A DNA stretch of 58,318 bases, from assembly GCF_002266425.1 (NCBI RefSeq), contig NZ_NPMN01000029.1:1-58318 (forward strand), given 5' to 3'. Both the position numbers and the translations under genes were made by a program. Positions 45,807 through 56,190 of this stretch are shown here, piece after piece (within the stretch, counting starts at the first letter, position 1; each line of letters opens with the position of its first letter). The DNA is from Tissierella sp. P1. GTDB lineage: Bacteria > Bacillota > Clostridia > Tissierellales > Tissierellaceae. The notes below the pieces were generated by a model. It was not told the origin of the DNA. It was given only the letters and a program-made list of their open reading frames with translations, and did no database searches.

Positions 45807-47963
45807 TTATTTTAGTCCATTTTTAGCAATAACTACTTTTATGTCTTCATAAGTAAATTCTTCTGGTAATAATTCTTTTATTGGTTTTAACCTTTCAAAT
45901 CCTATTCTATTTATTACTTCCAGTATCTTTTCCTCTTTTATAGGGGTGAGAAATCTTGACCAATTTACAGTTTGGCCTTGTTCTTCACATTTAGAAAGAT
46001 GCTCAATAATAGTATTTATGGTAAAATTTCTTGTTTTTGATATTTCTTCTAAAGATAATCCTTCCTGATAACAATTGTAGGTTGATTTATACCTATCCAC
46101 TAAATCCTCTCTTACTATTTTTTCATCTCGGGAAATGATTGAGGAAACTCCATTTTTTATACAGTAATCAGTGATTACCTTTAGAAAGACTTCACCATAG
46201 CTTTCATATTTCTTTAGGCCTAATCCTTTTATCATCATCATAGATTCCTTATCTTGAGGAAAAAGGGATGCCATTTCAATTAGTGTAGAATCATGGAATA
46301 TCATAAATGGAGCTAATTTCTTATCTTGAGATAGAGAATATCGTACTGATTTTAATTCTTGGAATAATTCTTCATCGAAGTTTTCATTCATATCCTTTAT
46401 TGATAATCCCTTTTTATCTTTAGATGATTTAATTTCTATTAAATGCTTCTTATGATATACTTTAACTTGTCCTCTTAAGACCTCTCCAGCAGTTTGGGAT
46501 AATTTTAATACTGGAAATTTATCTGCTGTTACATAGATATATCCTCTAGAAACCAAGGTCATTATAATTTCTCTTAATGAGCCTTCACTATATTCCTTCA
46601 TAATCCCATAGGTTGAAACATTATCTAGGCCAAACTCTATTATCCTCTTATTTTTTGAACCTCGAAGTACCTGAATTACTGTAGTCAGTCCATATCTTTC
46701 CTGGACCCTATATATACAGGACAGTATTTTTTGAGATTCTATGGTAATATCCACCATCTCAGACCTATCTAAACAATTTCCGCAATTTCCACAGCTTGAC
46801 TCAGTTATCGTTTCCCCAAAATACTCCAATATACTATTTCTCAAACAGTTATTTGTATGACAGTAGTCAATTAGATATTGAAGATTTTGATATAATAAAG
46901 TTTCCCTTTCCATAGATATAGGATTGCTCTGTATCAATAATTTTTGCTTTACTATATCTGAAGGTGAATATAATAGGGTACAGCGACTGGGTTCTCCGTC
47001 ACGGCCTGCACGTCCGGCTTCTTGATAGTATGCCTCCATATTTTGAGGCATATTATAATGGATTACAAATCTAACATCTGGCTTATCTATGCCCATACCA
47101 AAGGCATTGGTGGCTATTATTATCTGAACTCTATTAAATATAAAATCATCTTGATTTCTCTGGCGAATATTTGCATCCATTCCACCATGATATCCTATTA
47201 CGGAAAAGCCTTCTTCACTTAGCTTCTCAGTTAATGATTCTACAGTTTTCCTTGTGGAGCAGTAGATGATCCCTGACTCATTTTGAAAGCTATTTCTTAT
47301 ATAATCTACTATATATGAATATTTATTGCTTACCTTTAGAACCTGATAATATAAATTTGGCCTATCAAATCCGATTATAGACTCTATAGGATTTTTAAGG
47401 GCTATCAAAGACTTGATTTCCCTAACTACTTCTTTGGTGGCTGTTGCCGTATAACAAGCGACTATAGGTCTATTATAAAAGGTTTTGATAAACCTTGGAA
47501 TTTCTACATAGGATGGTCTAAAATCATGACCCCATTGGCTGATGCAATGAGCCTCATCAACTGCCACCATAGATACTTTGATGCTATTTACTAAATTAAT
47601 AAAGGAGAAAGTATTTAAACGTTCCGGAGCTACATAGATTATTTTATATTTGCCTTCTTTTATTTCTTGTACTCTATAATTAAATTCATTATCATCTAAA
47701 GTACTGTTTATGAATGTGCCTGATATTCCGATCTCATTTAATGCATCTACTTGATCTTTCATCAGTGATATTAAGGGTGAAACAACTATTGTAACACCTT
47801 CCAGCAATATAGCCGGTAATTGATAACAAAGGGATTTTCCACCTCCTGTAGGCATTATACCTAGGACATCTCTTCCTGCTAAAATTCCTCTTATTAAATT
47901 TTCCTGACCCTCTTTAAACTCCGTATATCCAAAATAAGTTTTAAGAGCATTATAAATATCCAA
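45807..47963 (-). CDS. recQ: ATP-dependent DNA helicase RecQ
   Basis: 718 aa. Superfamily 2 helicase motifs in order: [17 protein letters not shown] (Walker A, about residues 36-52), [18 protein letters not shown] (DEAH box), motif [15 protein letters not shown]; then the zinc/RQC region with C-x-x-C pairs ([10 protein letters not shown]), and an HRDC domain (about 515-590). A further C-terminal helix-turn-helix extension matches the longer RecQ form. TTG 47963 is chosen because GAGGTGG lies 5 bases upstream. Acts in recombination and replication-fork repair. Confidence 0.95.
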   Translation of the reverse strand: MDIYNALKTYFGYTEFKEGQENLIRGILAGRDVLGIMPTGGGKSLCYQLPAILLEGVTIVVSPLISLMKDQVDALNEIGISGTFINSTLDDNEFNYRVQEIKEGKYKIIYVAPERLNTFSFINLVNSIKVSMVAVDEAHCISQWGHDFRPSYVEIPRFIKTFYNRPIVACYTATATKEVVREIKSLIALKNPIESIIGFDRPNLYYQVLKVSNKYSYIVDYIRNSFQNESGIIYCSTRKTVESLTEKLSEEGFSVIGYHGGMDANIRQRNQDDFIFNRVQIIIATNAFGMGIDKPDVRFVIHYNMPQNMEAYYQEAGRAGRDGEPSRCTLLYSPSDIVKQKLLIQSNPISMERETLLYQNLQYLIDYCHTNNCLRNSILEYFGETITESSCGNCGNCLDRSEMVDITIESQKILSCIYRVQERYGLTTVIQVLRGSKNKRIIEFGLDNVSTYGIMKEYSEGSLREIIMTLVSRGYIYVTADKFPVLKLSQTAGEVLRGQVKVYHKKHLIEIKSSKDKKGLSIKDMNENFDEELFQELKSVRYSLSQDKKLAPFMIFHDSTLIEMASLFPQDKESMMMIKGLGLKKYESYGEVFLKVITDYCIKNGVSSIISRDEKIVREDLVDRYKSTYNCYQEGLSLEEISKTRNFTINTIIEHLSKCEEQGQTVNWSRFLTPIKEEKILEVINRIGFERLKPIKELLPEEFTYEDIKVVIAKNGLK

Positions 47964-48128
47964 ATATACCACCTCATACATAATTTTATACTTTTATTCA
48001 CCTAATATCAAGAATATAAGAGAAGATATAAAGGTGTTATCATATGCTATTTTTATGATATAATGTGTGTCGTAGGTCTGCATTTTGTGAAATTGATAAT
48101 ATTGATGAAATTACAGAGGAAGAGTTAT

Positions 48129-48800
48129 ATGGAAAAATCTAAAATTTTAGTGTTAGAAGACAATAAAATAATAAGAGAAGGAATTAAGGAGTATTTGGAA
48201 GAAAATAATTATATAGTCGAGGAAGTTACTACAATCGAAGAATTTTATAATAAATTTATTGATGATATAGATATATTTTTATTAGACATTAATCTTCCAG
48301 ATGGAAATGCCTTTAATATTGTCCCTAAAATAAAAAAATTGAAAAAACCTATAATTTTTCTTACTGTTAGAGATGAAGAAGAAGATATAATAAATGGTCT
48401 AAAAATTGGAGGAGATGACTATATTACAAAACCTTTTAAACTAAGTATTTTAAAGGCGAGAATAGAAACTGTTTTAAGAAGATATAAAAATGAAAATGGT
48501 AGATTTATTTATTATGATAAAATGGTTTTAGATATTGAAGGAACGGCACTCTACATAGACGGTAACGAAGTAGAATTAAGACCTAAGGAATATTTATTAT
48601 TAGAAACTTTCATGAAGAATATAGAAAAAACCTTGACCAGAGATTTTCTTATGGAAATTACTTGGGATAACTATGAAGAATTTGTTAATGACAATACTTT
48701 ATCAGTCACTATTAAAAGATTAAGGGAAAAACTTGAAATCTACGGTAAAAATATTAAAACTATAAGAGGTTTAGGATACAAATTAGAGAGCTATAAATAG
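48129..48800 (+). CDS. Response regulator, OmpR/VncR type
   Basis: 223 aa. Receiver with acidic pair ED (10-11), phospho-Asp 53 (LLDINLPDGN), Thr in FLTVRD, Lys in DYITKPF; OmpR-type DNA-binding domain from about residue 128 to the end (IKTIRGLGYKL). ATG 48129 follows AGAGGAA. Precedes a sensor kinase by 16 bases and an ABC exporter further on, the VncRS/SalKR layout. Confidence 0.93.
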   Translation: MEKSKILVLEDNKIIREGIKEYLEENNYIVEEVTTIEEFYNKFIDDIDIFLLDINLPDGNAFNIVPKIKKLKKPIIFLTVRDEEEDIINGLKIGGDDYITKPFKLSILKARIETVLRRYKNENGRFIYYDKMVLDIEGTALYIDGNEVELRPKEYLLLETFMKNIEKTLTRDFLMEITWDNYEEFVNDNTLSVTIKRLREKLEIYGKNIKTIRGLGYKLESYK

Positions 48801-48816
48801 ACTTAGGAGAATAAAT

Positions 48817-49854
48817 ATGAAAAACAAGAAAATATTTATAATTATATTTCTTACAAGCTTAATATTATTCTTTTTCTTATATAAAGTTATTGACGGAATA
48901 TATTATAGAGAAGTTTCCGATTTAATTGATTTGGAGGTTTATGGATATGGCGGTTCTATGACCATTTATGGAGATAGATCTCTTGTATTAATATTAATAG
49001 TCTTATTTAGTATTATTACATCTTCTGTTTTTATTTATATTTATAATCAAAGGGAAAAAAACTTTTTAGAATATATAAAAATGATAAAATCAAAGTTAAG
49101 CTCCTTATCTAAAGGTGATTATTTCATATCTATAGATGAAGTAAATAGTCTTGGAGCATTATATGATGAGCTATATAAATTAGTTCTAGAATTGAGAGAG
49201 GGTAGAGAACTAGCTATAAGAGATAAGCTGAAGCTTAAAGAAAATTTAGAGGATATATCCCATCAATTAAAAACGCCTTTAGCATCTATAGAAATACTCA
49301 TTGAATTATATAAAGAAAATAAAGATGAAAAACATCTTGATAAAATCGACTGTGAGATTTCTAAAATAAATTATTTAATATCTTCAATGCTTACCATTGC
49401 AAGACTGGATGTGAATCAAATAGAATTTAAGTCTGAAGAATTTTCTATTAGAGAGGCAATCAATGCTAGTATAGAAAGTTTGGAAGCCCAAATCCAAGAA
49501 AACTCCATAGAAATTTTAGCAGACGGAGAAGATTTCACAATAATTGGGGATTTTTATTGGATTGTGGAGGCCTTAATAAATATTGTTAAAAATAGTATTG
49601 AATATGGAAGATCTCAAATTCAGATTATGACTAGAAAAACCAATGTTTATTCAGAAATTATAATCAAAGATGATGGAGAAGGCTTTTCAAAGGAGGACCT
49701 AAATAAATTGTTTCAAAGATTTTATAAATCAAAAAATAGTGCAGCAGGAGCAGGTATAGGACTCAATCTTTCAAGAAATATATTGGAAAAACATAATGCT
49801 ACAATCTTCGCTGAAAATGACAGGGGGGGAAAATTTACAATTAAATTTTATTAA
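48817..49854 (+). CDS. Sensor histidine kinase, VncS type
   Basis: 345 aa. Two membrane helices (about residues 5-24 and 55-76) enclose a short extracellular loop of about 30 residues; a linker leads to HisKA with phospho-His 149 (DISHQLKTPLAS), then HATPase motifs: IVKNSIEYG (N box), DDGEGFSKED, FQRFYKS and GAGIGLNLSR. Its partner is the upstream regulator. Confidence 0.93.
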   Translation: MKNKKIFIIIFLTSLILFFFLYKVIDGIYYREVSDLIDLEVYGYGGSMTIYGDRSLVLILIVLFSIITSSVFIYIYNQREKNFLEYIKMIKSKLSSLSKGDYFISIDEVNSLGALYDELYKLVLELREGRELAIRDKLKLKENLEDISHQLKTPLASIEILIELYKENKDEKHLDKIDCEISKINYLISSMLTIARLDVNQIEFKSEEFSIREAINASIESLEAQIQENSIEILADGEDFTIIGDFYWIVEALINIVKNSIEYGRSQIQIMTRKTNVYSEIIIKDDGEGFSKEDLNKLFQRFYKSKNSAAGAGIGLNLSRNILEKHNATIFAENDRGGKFTIKFY

Positions 49855-49906
49855 AAGCCAGAAAAGAGCATATCTTTATTCATTATCTTTTCTGGCTTAT
49901 TTTTAT
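49855..49906 (+). terminator. Terminator after the sensor kinase
   Basis: AAGCCAGAAAAGA (49855-49867) pairs perfectly with TCTTTTCTGGCTT (49886-49898), followed by Ts. The ABC genes downstream therefore need their own promoter in 49907-49964, where CTTAAATGTAAG forms a small palindrome. Confidence 0.8.
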
Positions 49907-49964
49907 TTATATTCTGTCACTTAAATGTAAGATTCGTCGTATATACTTTAATTGAGGTGATAGT

Positions 49965-50645
49965 ATGGAAATATTAAAGACTATAAATATAACAAAAAGT
50001 TATAGGGATGGAAATCAGACAAAAACAGTACTTGATAATGTAAATATCTCTATAAATCGAGGAGAATTTATAGGGATATTTGGACCTAGTGGAAGTGGTA
50101 AAAGCACTTTATTAAATCTCATAGGAGGTTTAGATAGACCTTCCAGAGGAGAAGTATATATCGAAAAGGAGAGAACTGACAATCTCACTCAATCAAAGCT
50201 TGCAATATACAGACGTAGAAGGATAGGTATAGTCTATCAATTCTACAATCTTATGTCTAATTTAACTGTAGAGCAAAATATTTTACTTCCTTTACTAATG
50301 GATGATAAGGAGCCAGATTTAGAATTATATGAAAAAGTCATGAATATAATTGATTTAAAAGAAAGATTAAAAAGTTTCCCCGAAGAATTATCAGGAGGAG
50401 AACAACAGAGAGTAGCTATTGCAAGAGCATTAATTAACAAGCCTTCTATCGTCTTACTAGATGAGCCAACGGGTAACTTAGATAGAGAAAATAGAAATAA
50501 AATATTTGAACTATTAAAATATTCAAACTCAGCTTTTAATCAAACTATGTTAATAGTCAGCCACGATGAAGAAATAGTTAATAAAACTGATAGAATGCTT
50601 CAAATAGAAGATGGAAGAATTATTAGGGATGTGAGTTTGCAATGA
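49965..50645 (+). CDS. ABC transporter ATPase (MacB/LolD type)
   Basis: 226 aa. Walker A GPSGSGKST (about residues 40-48), Q-loop VYQFYN, signature LSGGEQQRVAIARAL, Walker B IVLLDEPTGNLD, H-loop SHDEE. Overlaps the permease start by 4 bp. Separated from the two-component genes by a terminator, so it is likely the target of that system. Confidence 0.94.
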   Translation: MEILKTINITKSYRDGNQTKTVLDNVNISINRGEFIGIFGPSGSGKSTLLNLIGGLDRPSRGEVYIEKERTDNLTQSKLAIYRRRRIGIVYQFYNLMSNLTVEQNILLPLLMDDKEPDLELYEKVMNIIDLKERLKSFPEELSGGEQQRVAIARALINKPSIVLLDEPTGNLDRENRNKIFELLKYSNSAFNQTMLIVSHDEEIVNKTDRMLQIEDGRIIRDVSLQ

Positions 50646-53173
50646 AACTCTATGATATATATATTAAAAACTCCCTGAATAGAGAAAATAAAAGGTTAAA
50701 AACACTTCAAATTACCATATTTTTAGCTGTGATAGCTTTCTCGTTGTTTATATTATTATTTGGCACCATAGTAAGAAACGATCAAGAAATGGCAGAAAAG
50801 ATAACAGGAGATTTTCATATAAGGATACCAGTAAGTTTAGACAGTGAAAAGGTCAATATCTTAGAAAGTAATGTAAATATTAAAAAACTAGGTTATTTAG
50901 GGAAAAAGGGAATTGAAAAAGGCTCCGATAATAATTTTTCTTTTCATATATTTTTAGGAGATAAGAATTATTTTGATACCATGAAGGTAGTTTTATCAGA
51001 GGGGGAACTGCCAAGGAAAGAAAATGAAGTTCTAATTCCTAAATTGACAGCTAAAGATTTAAATCTCCAAGTTGGAGAATATTTAAATACAATTGATAAA
51101 GATAATGTTAAGCATGATTATAAAATAACAGGATTAATGAATTATTATACAAGAAGTTGGGAAGAAGAAATCCCGATTTACAGCTATATGGATTCTGATG
51201 CTTTAAAAACCAACGCTTATAGGGTAGTTATTTGGTATAAAAATATAAAAGATACTTATAAATTGACACCTAAATTATATGATATATTAGGAATTGATTA
51301 TGAGAAAGCCATAAATGAAGGAGATTTTGGATATAACTTTTTATATCTTAGCAGCCATTTTGTAAATCCAGATGATATGCGTATATATACAAGCAGCGAA
51401 AGATATCCAAAGATATTTGTAATGGGATTGATACTAATTGGAGGATTTTTTATAATCATAATTAAAAACATTTTTTTGGTTTGGGAAAAATCTCATATAA
51501 GGGAATATGGTTTGCTTCTAAGTGTTGGAGCCAGAAAAATAGATATTGTGAAGATGATTATAAAAAGATTGATTAAAATTGCTATTAAACCCATACTTTT
51601 AGGGGTTATTGCCGGGACAATGCTAGACTTTTTCATTATAAGAATTCTCAATAAATATTATCTTTTGTCTCAGATGAATATGTCTTCCGAAAACATTAAG
51701 AATTTAAGAGTCATAATTAGTCCCCTATCAATTTTAATAATCTTAGTGGTAAGTACATTGATTTTATTAGTTGCATCTTTATCACCTGTATTTAAGCTTT
51801 CAAAATTAAATCCTATAGACTCTATGAAATTGTATCGAAGTGATGATAAACATTCTAGAAAATCCTATAAGCTTAGGAGAAGTAATTTCATTGGAGATTT
51901 GTCAAAAATAAATGCGAAGAAAGATAGAAAAAAGACCTTGATAACCACATTGTCAGTATCAATATCATTATTACTTCTCAGTGTATTATTAGCACTTTCT
52001 TCTGCCCTGGATCTTGAACTAAAACACAATAGACCTAATGAGTTATCTTATTATAATCACAAAATTAATTATTTTAGTCCACAGGCTATACCTAAGGACT
52101 TAATCTCAGAATTGACTAATAATTTTGAAGAAGAATATATTAGTTATAGAAAGTATGGCTTTTATATAGAATTGAGCAATGATTATGAAAAGATATTAGA
52201 TCAAGAATACCTACGTGAATTATATCCTAAATATGTAGAGGACAATAAATATGAAGAAATTGGTATAAATCTAATAGGAATTGAAGGCAATAAATTTGGG
52301 GATATTGTTGAAAACTTTAATTTAAAATTGGAGGATTTTAGTGATGGAAATAAATGTATCATAGTAAATACGATTCCAATTGATTTTACTAAGCCTTACA
52401 GTAGATTAGAATATACAGATGCTATTGATGAAAATGTGGAAACTATTAGAGTAAATGCAAATCCATCATCCTTTAAAGAGAAATTAGAAGGCTTTGATTT
52501 AGAAGTTTTAGATTATACAATGGACCCAAATATATTAAAAATTCCACAATCTAGGACCTCCTTAATTGCTATAATGCCAATGGATAATTTTATTTCGATT
52601 TTAAATAGCTTAGATATGGCAGGAGATGTCTTGTATTTGGAAAATCTTTATTTGAAAACATCTGAATATGCAAGCCTTGAGGAAATCAAAAATAAAACAA
52701 AAGAGTATCTTAATATTAGAGATCTAGAATTTTTCAATAGAGAAAATTTATATGCTTTTGAGTCAAATTCTAATAAAATGTTATATTCATTAATTTTAAT
52801 AGTTACTATATTTATTGCAATAGTTGGAATATCAAGTTCTTATAGTGCAACTAACAGTATGAGAGAATCTAGGAAACAAGAATTTGTTTTATTGCAGATG
52901 GTTGGGATGGATAAAAGCATCTTAAAAAAACTAATAATCAGAGAAGTTAATTATAATATGCTATTTATAGTGATTATAAGTATTTTCTTTCTCTTAATAT
53001 CTGCTTATATCGGCACTACCGCTTATGATTTTTTCAAGACCTTTGAGGTATTATTAAATATGAAAATTTATCTTTGGTTATTATATTTACTCTTGATATA
53101 TATAATCCTTAGGAAAAATTATCTTAAGAATTTAAAAGATGTAGAATTGACAATGAATAGTAGAATTATGTAG
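50642..53173 (+). CDS. ABC transporter permease, FtsX-like, large extracellular domains
   Basis: 843 aa. One N-terminal membrane helix (about 22-44), an extracellular domain (about 45-250), three membrane helices (about 258-280, 308-332, 357-385, FtsX core), another helix near 430-452, a second extracellular domain (about 455-710) and three C-terminal helices (about 715-737, 775-797, 808-825). Two FtsX repeats place it with lantibiotic/vancomycin-linked exporters and with mechanotransmission ABC systems that drive peptidoglycan hydrolases. A hydrolase gene follows after 8 bases. Confidence 0.9.
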   Translation: MKLYDIYIKNSLNRENKRLKTLQITIFLAVIAFSLFILLFGTIVRNDQEMAEKITGDFHIRIPVSLDSEKVNILESNVNIKKLGYLGKKGIEKGSDNNFSFHIFLGDKNYFDTMKVVLSEGELPRKENEVLIPKLTAKDLNLQVGEYLNTIDKDNVKHDYKITGLMNYYTRSWEEEIPIYSYMDSDALKTNAYRVVIWYKNIKDTYKLTPKLYDILGIDYEKAINEGDFGYNFLYLSSHFVNPDDMRIYTSSERYPKIFVMGLILIGGFFIIIIKNIFLVWEKSHIREYGLLLSVGARKIDIVKMIIKRLIKIAIKPILLGVIAGTMLDFFIIRILNKYYLLSQMNMSSENIKNLRVIISPLSILIILVVSTLILLVASLSPVFKLSKLNPIDSMKLYRSDDKHSRKSYKLRRSNFIGDLSKINAKKDRKKTLITTLSVSISLLLLSVLLALSSALDLELKHNRPNELSYYNHKINYFSPQAIPKDLISELTNNFEEEYISYRKYGFYIELSNDYEKILDQEYLRELYPKYVEDNKYEEIGINLIGIEGNKFGDIVENFNLKLEDFSDGNKCIIVNTIPIDFTKPYSRLEYTDAIDENVETIRVNANPSSFKEKLEGFDLEVLDYTMDPNILKIPQSRTSLIAIMPMDNFISILNSLDMAGDVLYLENLYLKTSEYASLEEIKNKTKEYLNIRDLEFFNRENLYAFESNSNKMLYSLILIVTIFIAIVGISSSYSATNSMRESRKQEFVLLQMVGMDKSILKKLIIREVNYNMLFIVIISIFFLLISAYIGTTAYDFFKTFEVLLNMKIYLWLLYLLLIYIILRKNYLKNLKDVELTMNSRIM

Positions 53174-53181
53174 GTGAGAAT

Positions 53182-53682
53182 ATGAGGAAGAGTATAATAT
53201 TATTTTTATTGCTTTTACTGTTACTATTTGTAATTTTTCCAAGGACTGGTGTATATGCATTTCTCTTTGATAGAGGAAATTATGGATATATAAATGAATC
53301 TTCAACTGAAATAATTTCAGATTTAGATGAACTTAGTCCCAGGACTAGAGAATTGGCAATCAAGTTTTTAGAAAAGTGTGAAGAAAAGGGGCTTTCTGTA
53401 CGAATTACAGAAACTTATAGAACCCAAGCTCGACAAGAGATGCTATATAAACAAGGGAGAACTACATCCGGTTTAGTTGTCACATGGACTAAGAATAGTA
53501 AACATACAAAGAGGCGTGCATTTGACATTTGCGAAAACAATACTGATGATCCCTATGGAGATTTGGAGTTTTTTAGAAAATGTGCAGAAATCGGTAAGGA
53601 AGTGGGGCTTACTCCAGGCTATTATTTTGAAAGATATCAAGATATGCCTCATTATGAATTAAATAGATGGTGGCTGCGGTAA
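53182..53682 (+). CDS. M15 family peptidoglycan peptidase (VanY/CwlK-like)
   Basis: 166 aa with an N-terminal signal or anchor helix (about residues 5-28, ending VYAF). The peptidase domain has SKHTKRRAFDI (zinc His and Asp) and the late DMPHYEL (second His, catalytic region), with the early ITETYRTQARQ typical of M15. The usual SxHxxGxAxD glycine is Arg here, which is unusual. It likely trims peptidoglycan stem peptides outside the cell. Placed at the end of the ABC operon, it links that unit to cell-wall maintenance. Confidence 0.87.
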   Translation: MRKSIILFLLLLLLLFVIFPRTGVYAFLFDRGNYGYINESSTEIISDLDELSPRTRELAIKFLEKCEEKGLSVRITETYRTQARQEMLYKQGRTTSGLVVTWTKNSKHTKRRAFDICENNTDDPYGDLEFFRKCAEIGKEVGLTPGYYFERYQDMPHYELNRWWLR

Positions 53683-53694
53683 TTATCAAGTATC

Positions 53695-53736
53695 CCCCTG
53701 AAGAAATGGATAGCTATCCATTTTTTCAGGGGTTTT
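53695..53736. terminator. Bidirectional terminator
   Basis: CCCCTGAA pairs with TTCAGGGG and AATGGATA with TATCCATT in one long stem, between the convergent M15 peptidase and oxidoreductase genes; TTTT follows. Confidence 0.85.
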
Positions 53737-53739
53737 ATA

Positions 53740-55878
53740 TTATTTCTTCTTAGGGTTTAGTTTTTCCACATCACATAGTAGAGCTTTATAAATAGGGAAT
53801 CCAGAAATATAGTCACAATTTTCATCATCAGTTAAATGATTAGTATTGGATTTTGCCCAAGCTTCAGCTTGACAAGCAGAGCCACCCCCCATATTCAATT
53901 CTATTTCACCTGATGGAATTTCATCAGTAACTTTAGCTACAAATTTGACCTGATTTCTTTTAGTTTTAACTCGTACCTTATCTCCATTTGCTATATTACG
54001 ATTTTCTGCATCATCTGTATTGATCCATACCAAGGGTTCTGGCTGCATCTTTAGTAAACCAGGTATATTTAAAAATTGTGAGCGGAAGGTAGTAGGGATA
54101 CGTGTCCCTGTATTTAGAATTAAAGGATAAGTTTTTGCCAATTCTGGTTGACTCACAGGACTTTCTATAGGCTCCATATATTCTGGCAATCCTGGATATC
54201 CAAACTTTTCAAGTAATGATGACTTAATTTCAAATTTCCCAGAAGGTGTAGGGAATCCCGGCTTACCATCTTTACGAAATTTACCATTTTCATATTTTTT
54301 AAATGTTCTTTCTGCCATAGGATACTTGATGAAACCATCCCTATTCAATTGTTCCGCCAACTCTTTGCTTCCTAGGGCCCTCTCCAAAAGCTCAGACTCA
54401 TCCTCAGGATAATTCTCACCATAGCCAAGTCTCTTTGCTATATCATGTATAATGAAAATATCCGTGCGTGCTTCACCAACTGGGGCTACTACACGGGTTC
54501 TTTTTCTGATGGTAGGGCCATGTACAACATAGGATTCATCTTCAAAATATGTAGTTGCAGGTAATACAACATCTGCATACTTACAATCTTCTGTAAAGTA
54601 TCTATCTATTACAACAAAAAATTCTAATTTAGATAGAGCTTCAGCAAATTTATTTGGATTTGGATAGCTGGTTAAAATAGATGAACCTAAGTTTAATAAA
54701 CCCCTTACTGGATAAGGATTATTTTCTAAAACTGCTTGAGGGAATTTCATAAAGTGGGCATTTTGCATTAATTCACAGAACAAAGGATATTCATTGGCAC
54801 CAATAGGTTTTCTATCTGGTTTTTCACAGTAAATTTCTTTTACTCTATTTACTGCTGGTGAATTTAATAGTATGCCTCCTGGAATATCTATCTTTCCTAA
54901 TAGTGCCCAGATAGTATAGACTGCTCTTATGGTTTGTACTCCTGAATTGGAATATTCCAATCCGGTATACATTACTAAGGTAGTCTTTTCTTCCTCTGCT
55001 ATTTGATAAGTTAGATGACGTATTGCCTCTGGTTCTAAGCCAGGAATAGCTGCCCATTCTTCAAGTGTTTTAGAAGCAACATAGGATTTAAGTTCTTCGA
55101 ATCCTTCAGTCCATTTTTCCGCAAATTCTTTATCATAAATATCTTCTTCTATAATAATCTTTAAGATTGCAAGTGCTAATGCTCCATCTGTACCCGAACG
55201 AACCAGATGATATTCTTCAGCCCGTTTACATATATCTGTTTTAAAATGGTCAATTGCAGTTATCTTAGCACCTTTGCTTACAGCAACTTGAATAGCATGA
55301 AATTGGAATTGAGGAGATTTAGTAATTGGATTAGCCCCCCAGACTACAATTCGATTTGCATTGGCTATATCTGGTAAAATACTATTTCCATAAACACCAA
55401 AAGTTGTAATTGGAGCAAATGCTCCAAAGGAGTTATAACATACTGATCCAACACTTGATACATTAGGTGATCCTAATGGTAGAAAAAAACCTGGAACTGC
55501 ACGGTTTTCAGGGTTTACAATCCCCAGAAAGTCGGAGGTGCTTGCTTCGAATCCACCACGACCTGAATGGTTAATCAGAGACTCCGGTCCATATTTTTCC
55601 TTTACCTTCAAGAATCCATCGGCAACATAATCTAATGCCTCTTCCCAGCTAGCTTCTCTAAAATCTCCTTCTCCTTTTTCACCCACACGAATAAGGGGTT
55701 TCTTCAGCCTATCTGGAGAATAAAGAATTTCTTTTGCAAATTTTCCTCTTAAACAAAGAGCACCAAAAGGTTCATCTTTTGCAGGAAAAATATCAATTAA
55801 TTTTCCATCTTCTAAATTAACATCAACTACACAAGAACCAGGACATACTCCACATATCACAGATTTTTTAACTTCCAT
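53740..55878 (-). CDS. Molybdopterin-dependent oxidoreductase, cytoplasmic, orphan
   Basis: 712 aa of the DMSO reductase superfamily. N-terminal [4Fe-4S] site CGVCPGSC...CLRGK (about residues 9-46), molybdopterin domain in the middle with SVGSVCYNSFG (about 143-153, whose Cys is a candidate Mo or W ligand), and the C-terminal molydopterin dinucleotide-binding domain (about 590-700, LNTGTRIPTTFRSQFLN). No twin-arginine signal, so cytoplasmic. No iron-sulfur or membrane partner subunit is adjacent. Thiosulfate/polysulfide reductase-like or acetylene-hydratase-like enzymes are alternatives; substrate unknown. Confidence 0.88.
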   Translation of the reverse strand: MEVKKSVICGVCPGSCVVDVNLEDGKLIDIFPAKDEPFGALCLRGKFAKEILYSPDRLKKPLIRVGEKGEGDFREASWEEALDYVADGFLKVKEKYGPESLINHSGRGGFEASTSDFLGIVNPENRAVPGFFLPLGSPNVSSVGSVCYNSFGAFAPITTFGVYGNSILPDIANANRIVVWGANPITKSPQFQFHAIQVAVSKGAKITAIDHFKTDICKRAEEYHLVRSGTDGALALAILKIIIEEDIYDKEFAEKWTEGFEELKSYVASKTLEEWAAIPGLEPEAIRHLTYQIAEEEKTTLVMYTGLEYSNSGVQTIRAVYTIWALLGKIDIPGGILLNSPAVNRVKEIYCEKPDRKPIGANEYPLFCELMQNAHFMKFPQAVLENNPYPVRGLLNLGSSILTSYPNPNKFAEALSKLEFFVVIDRYFTEDCKYADVVLPATTYFEDESYVVHGPTIRKRTRVVAPVGEARTDIFIIHDIAKRLGYGENYPEDESELLERALGSKELAEQLNRDGFIKYPMAERTFKKYENGKFRKDGKPGFPTPSGKFEIKSSLLEKFGYPGLPEYMEPIESPVSQPELAKTYPLILNTGTRIPTTFRSQFLNIPGLLKMQPEPLVWINTDDAENRNIANGDKVRVKTKRNQVKFVAKVTDEIPSGEIELNMGGGSACQAEAWAKSNTNHLTDDENCDYISGFPIYKALLCDVEKLNPKKK

Positions 55879-56190
55879 ATTAATAGTACCGCCTTTCTAC
55901 ACCCATGTTATTATTTAAACAATACAATTCTATTATATTTACTTTTTTATCTCCAATTAATAATATCTATACCAGCGATTATTGATATAGAAATTATTAA
56001 AACACAGAGGGACGGTTCTTCTGTGTTTTAATTTAAGTAATATCAAGAATTAGAGTAATGTATAGATAAAATTCTATTATATTGTTTCAAAAGTTAAGTT
56101 ATGATATTGTATGTATAAAGAAAGAGGGACAATAGTAATTTTAATTTTCAAAAGTTTATAAAGTCATAATCGGCCAAGGAGAATTAGATT
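55879..56190. other. Intergenic region with REP-like palindrome
   Basis: No gene seen. At 55999-56029 AAAACACAGA and TCTGTGTTTT enclose GGGACGGTTCT, a palindrome type that recurs in many clostridial genomes and is often found with Y1 (RAYT) transposases. Only one copy occurs here and no transposase is nearby. The remainder is plain AT-rich DNA. Confidence 0.55.

Noticed and set aside
53740..55878. Selenocysteine in the molybdopterin oxidoreductase
   Set aside because: There is no in-frame TGA; the frame is continuous and a Cys is available as metal ligand.
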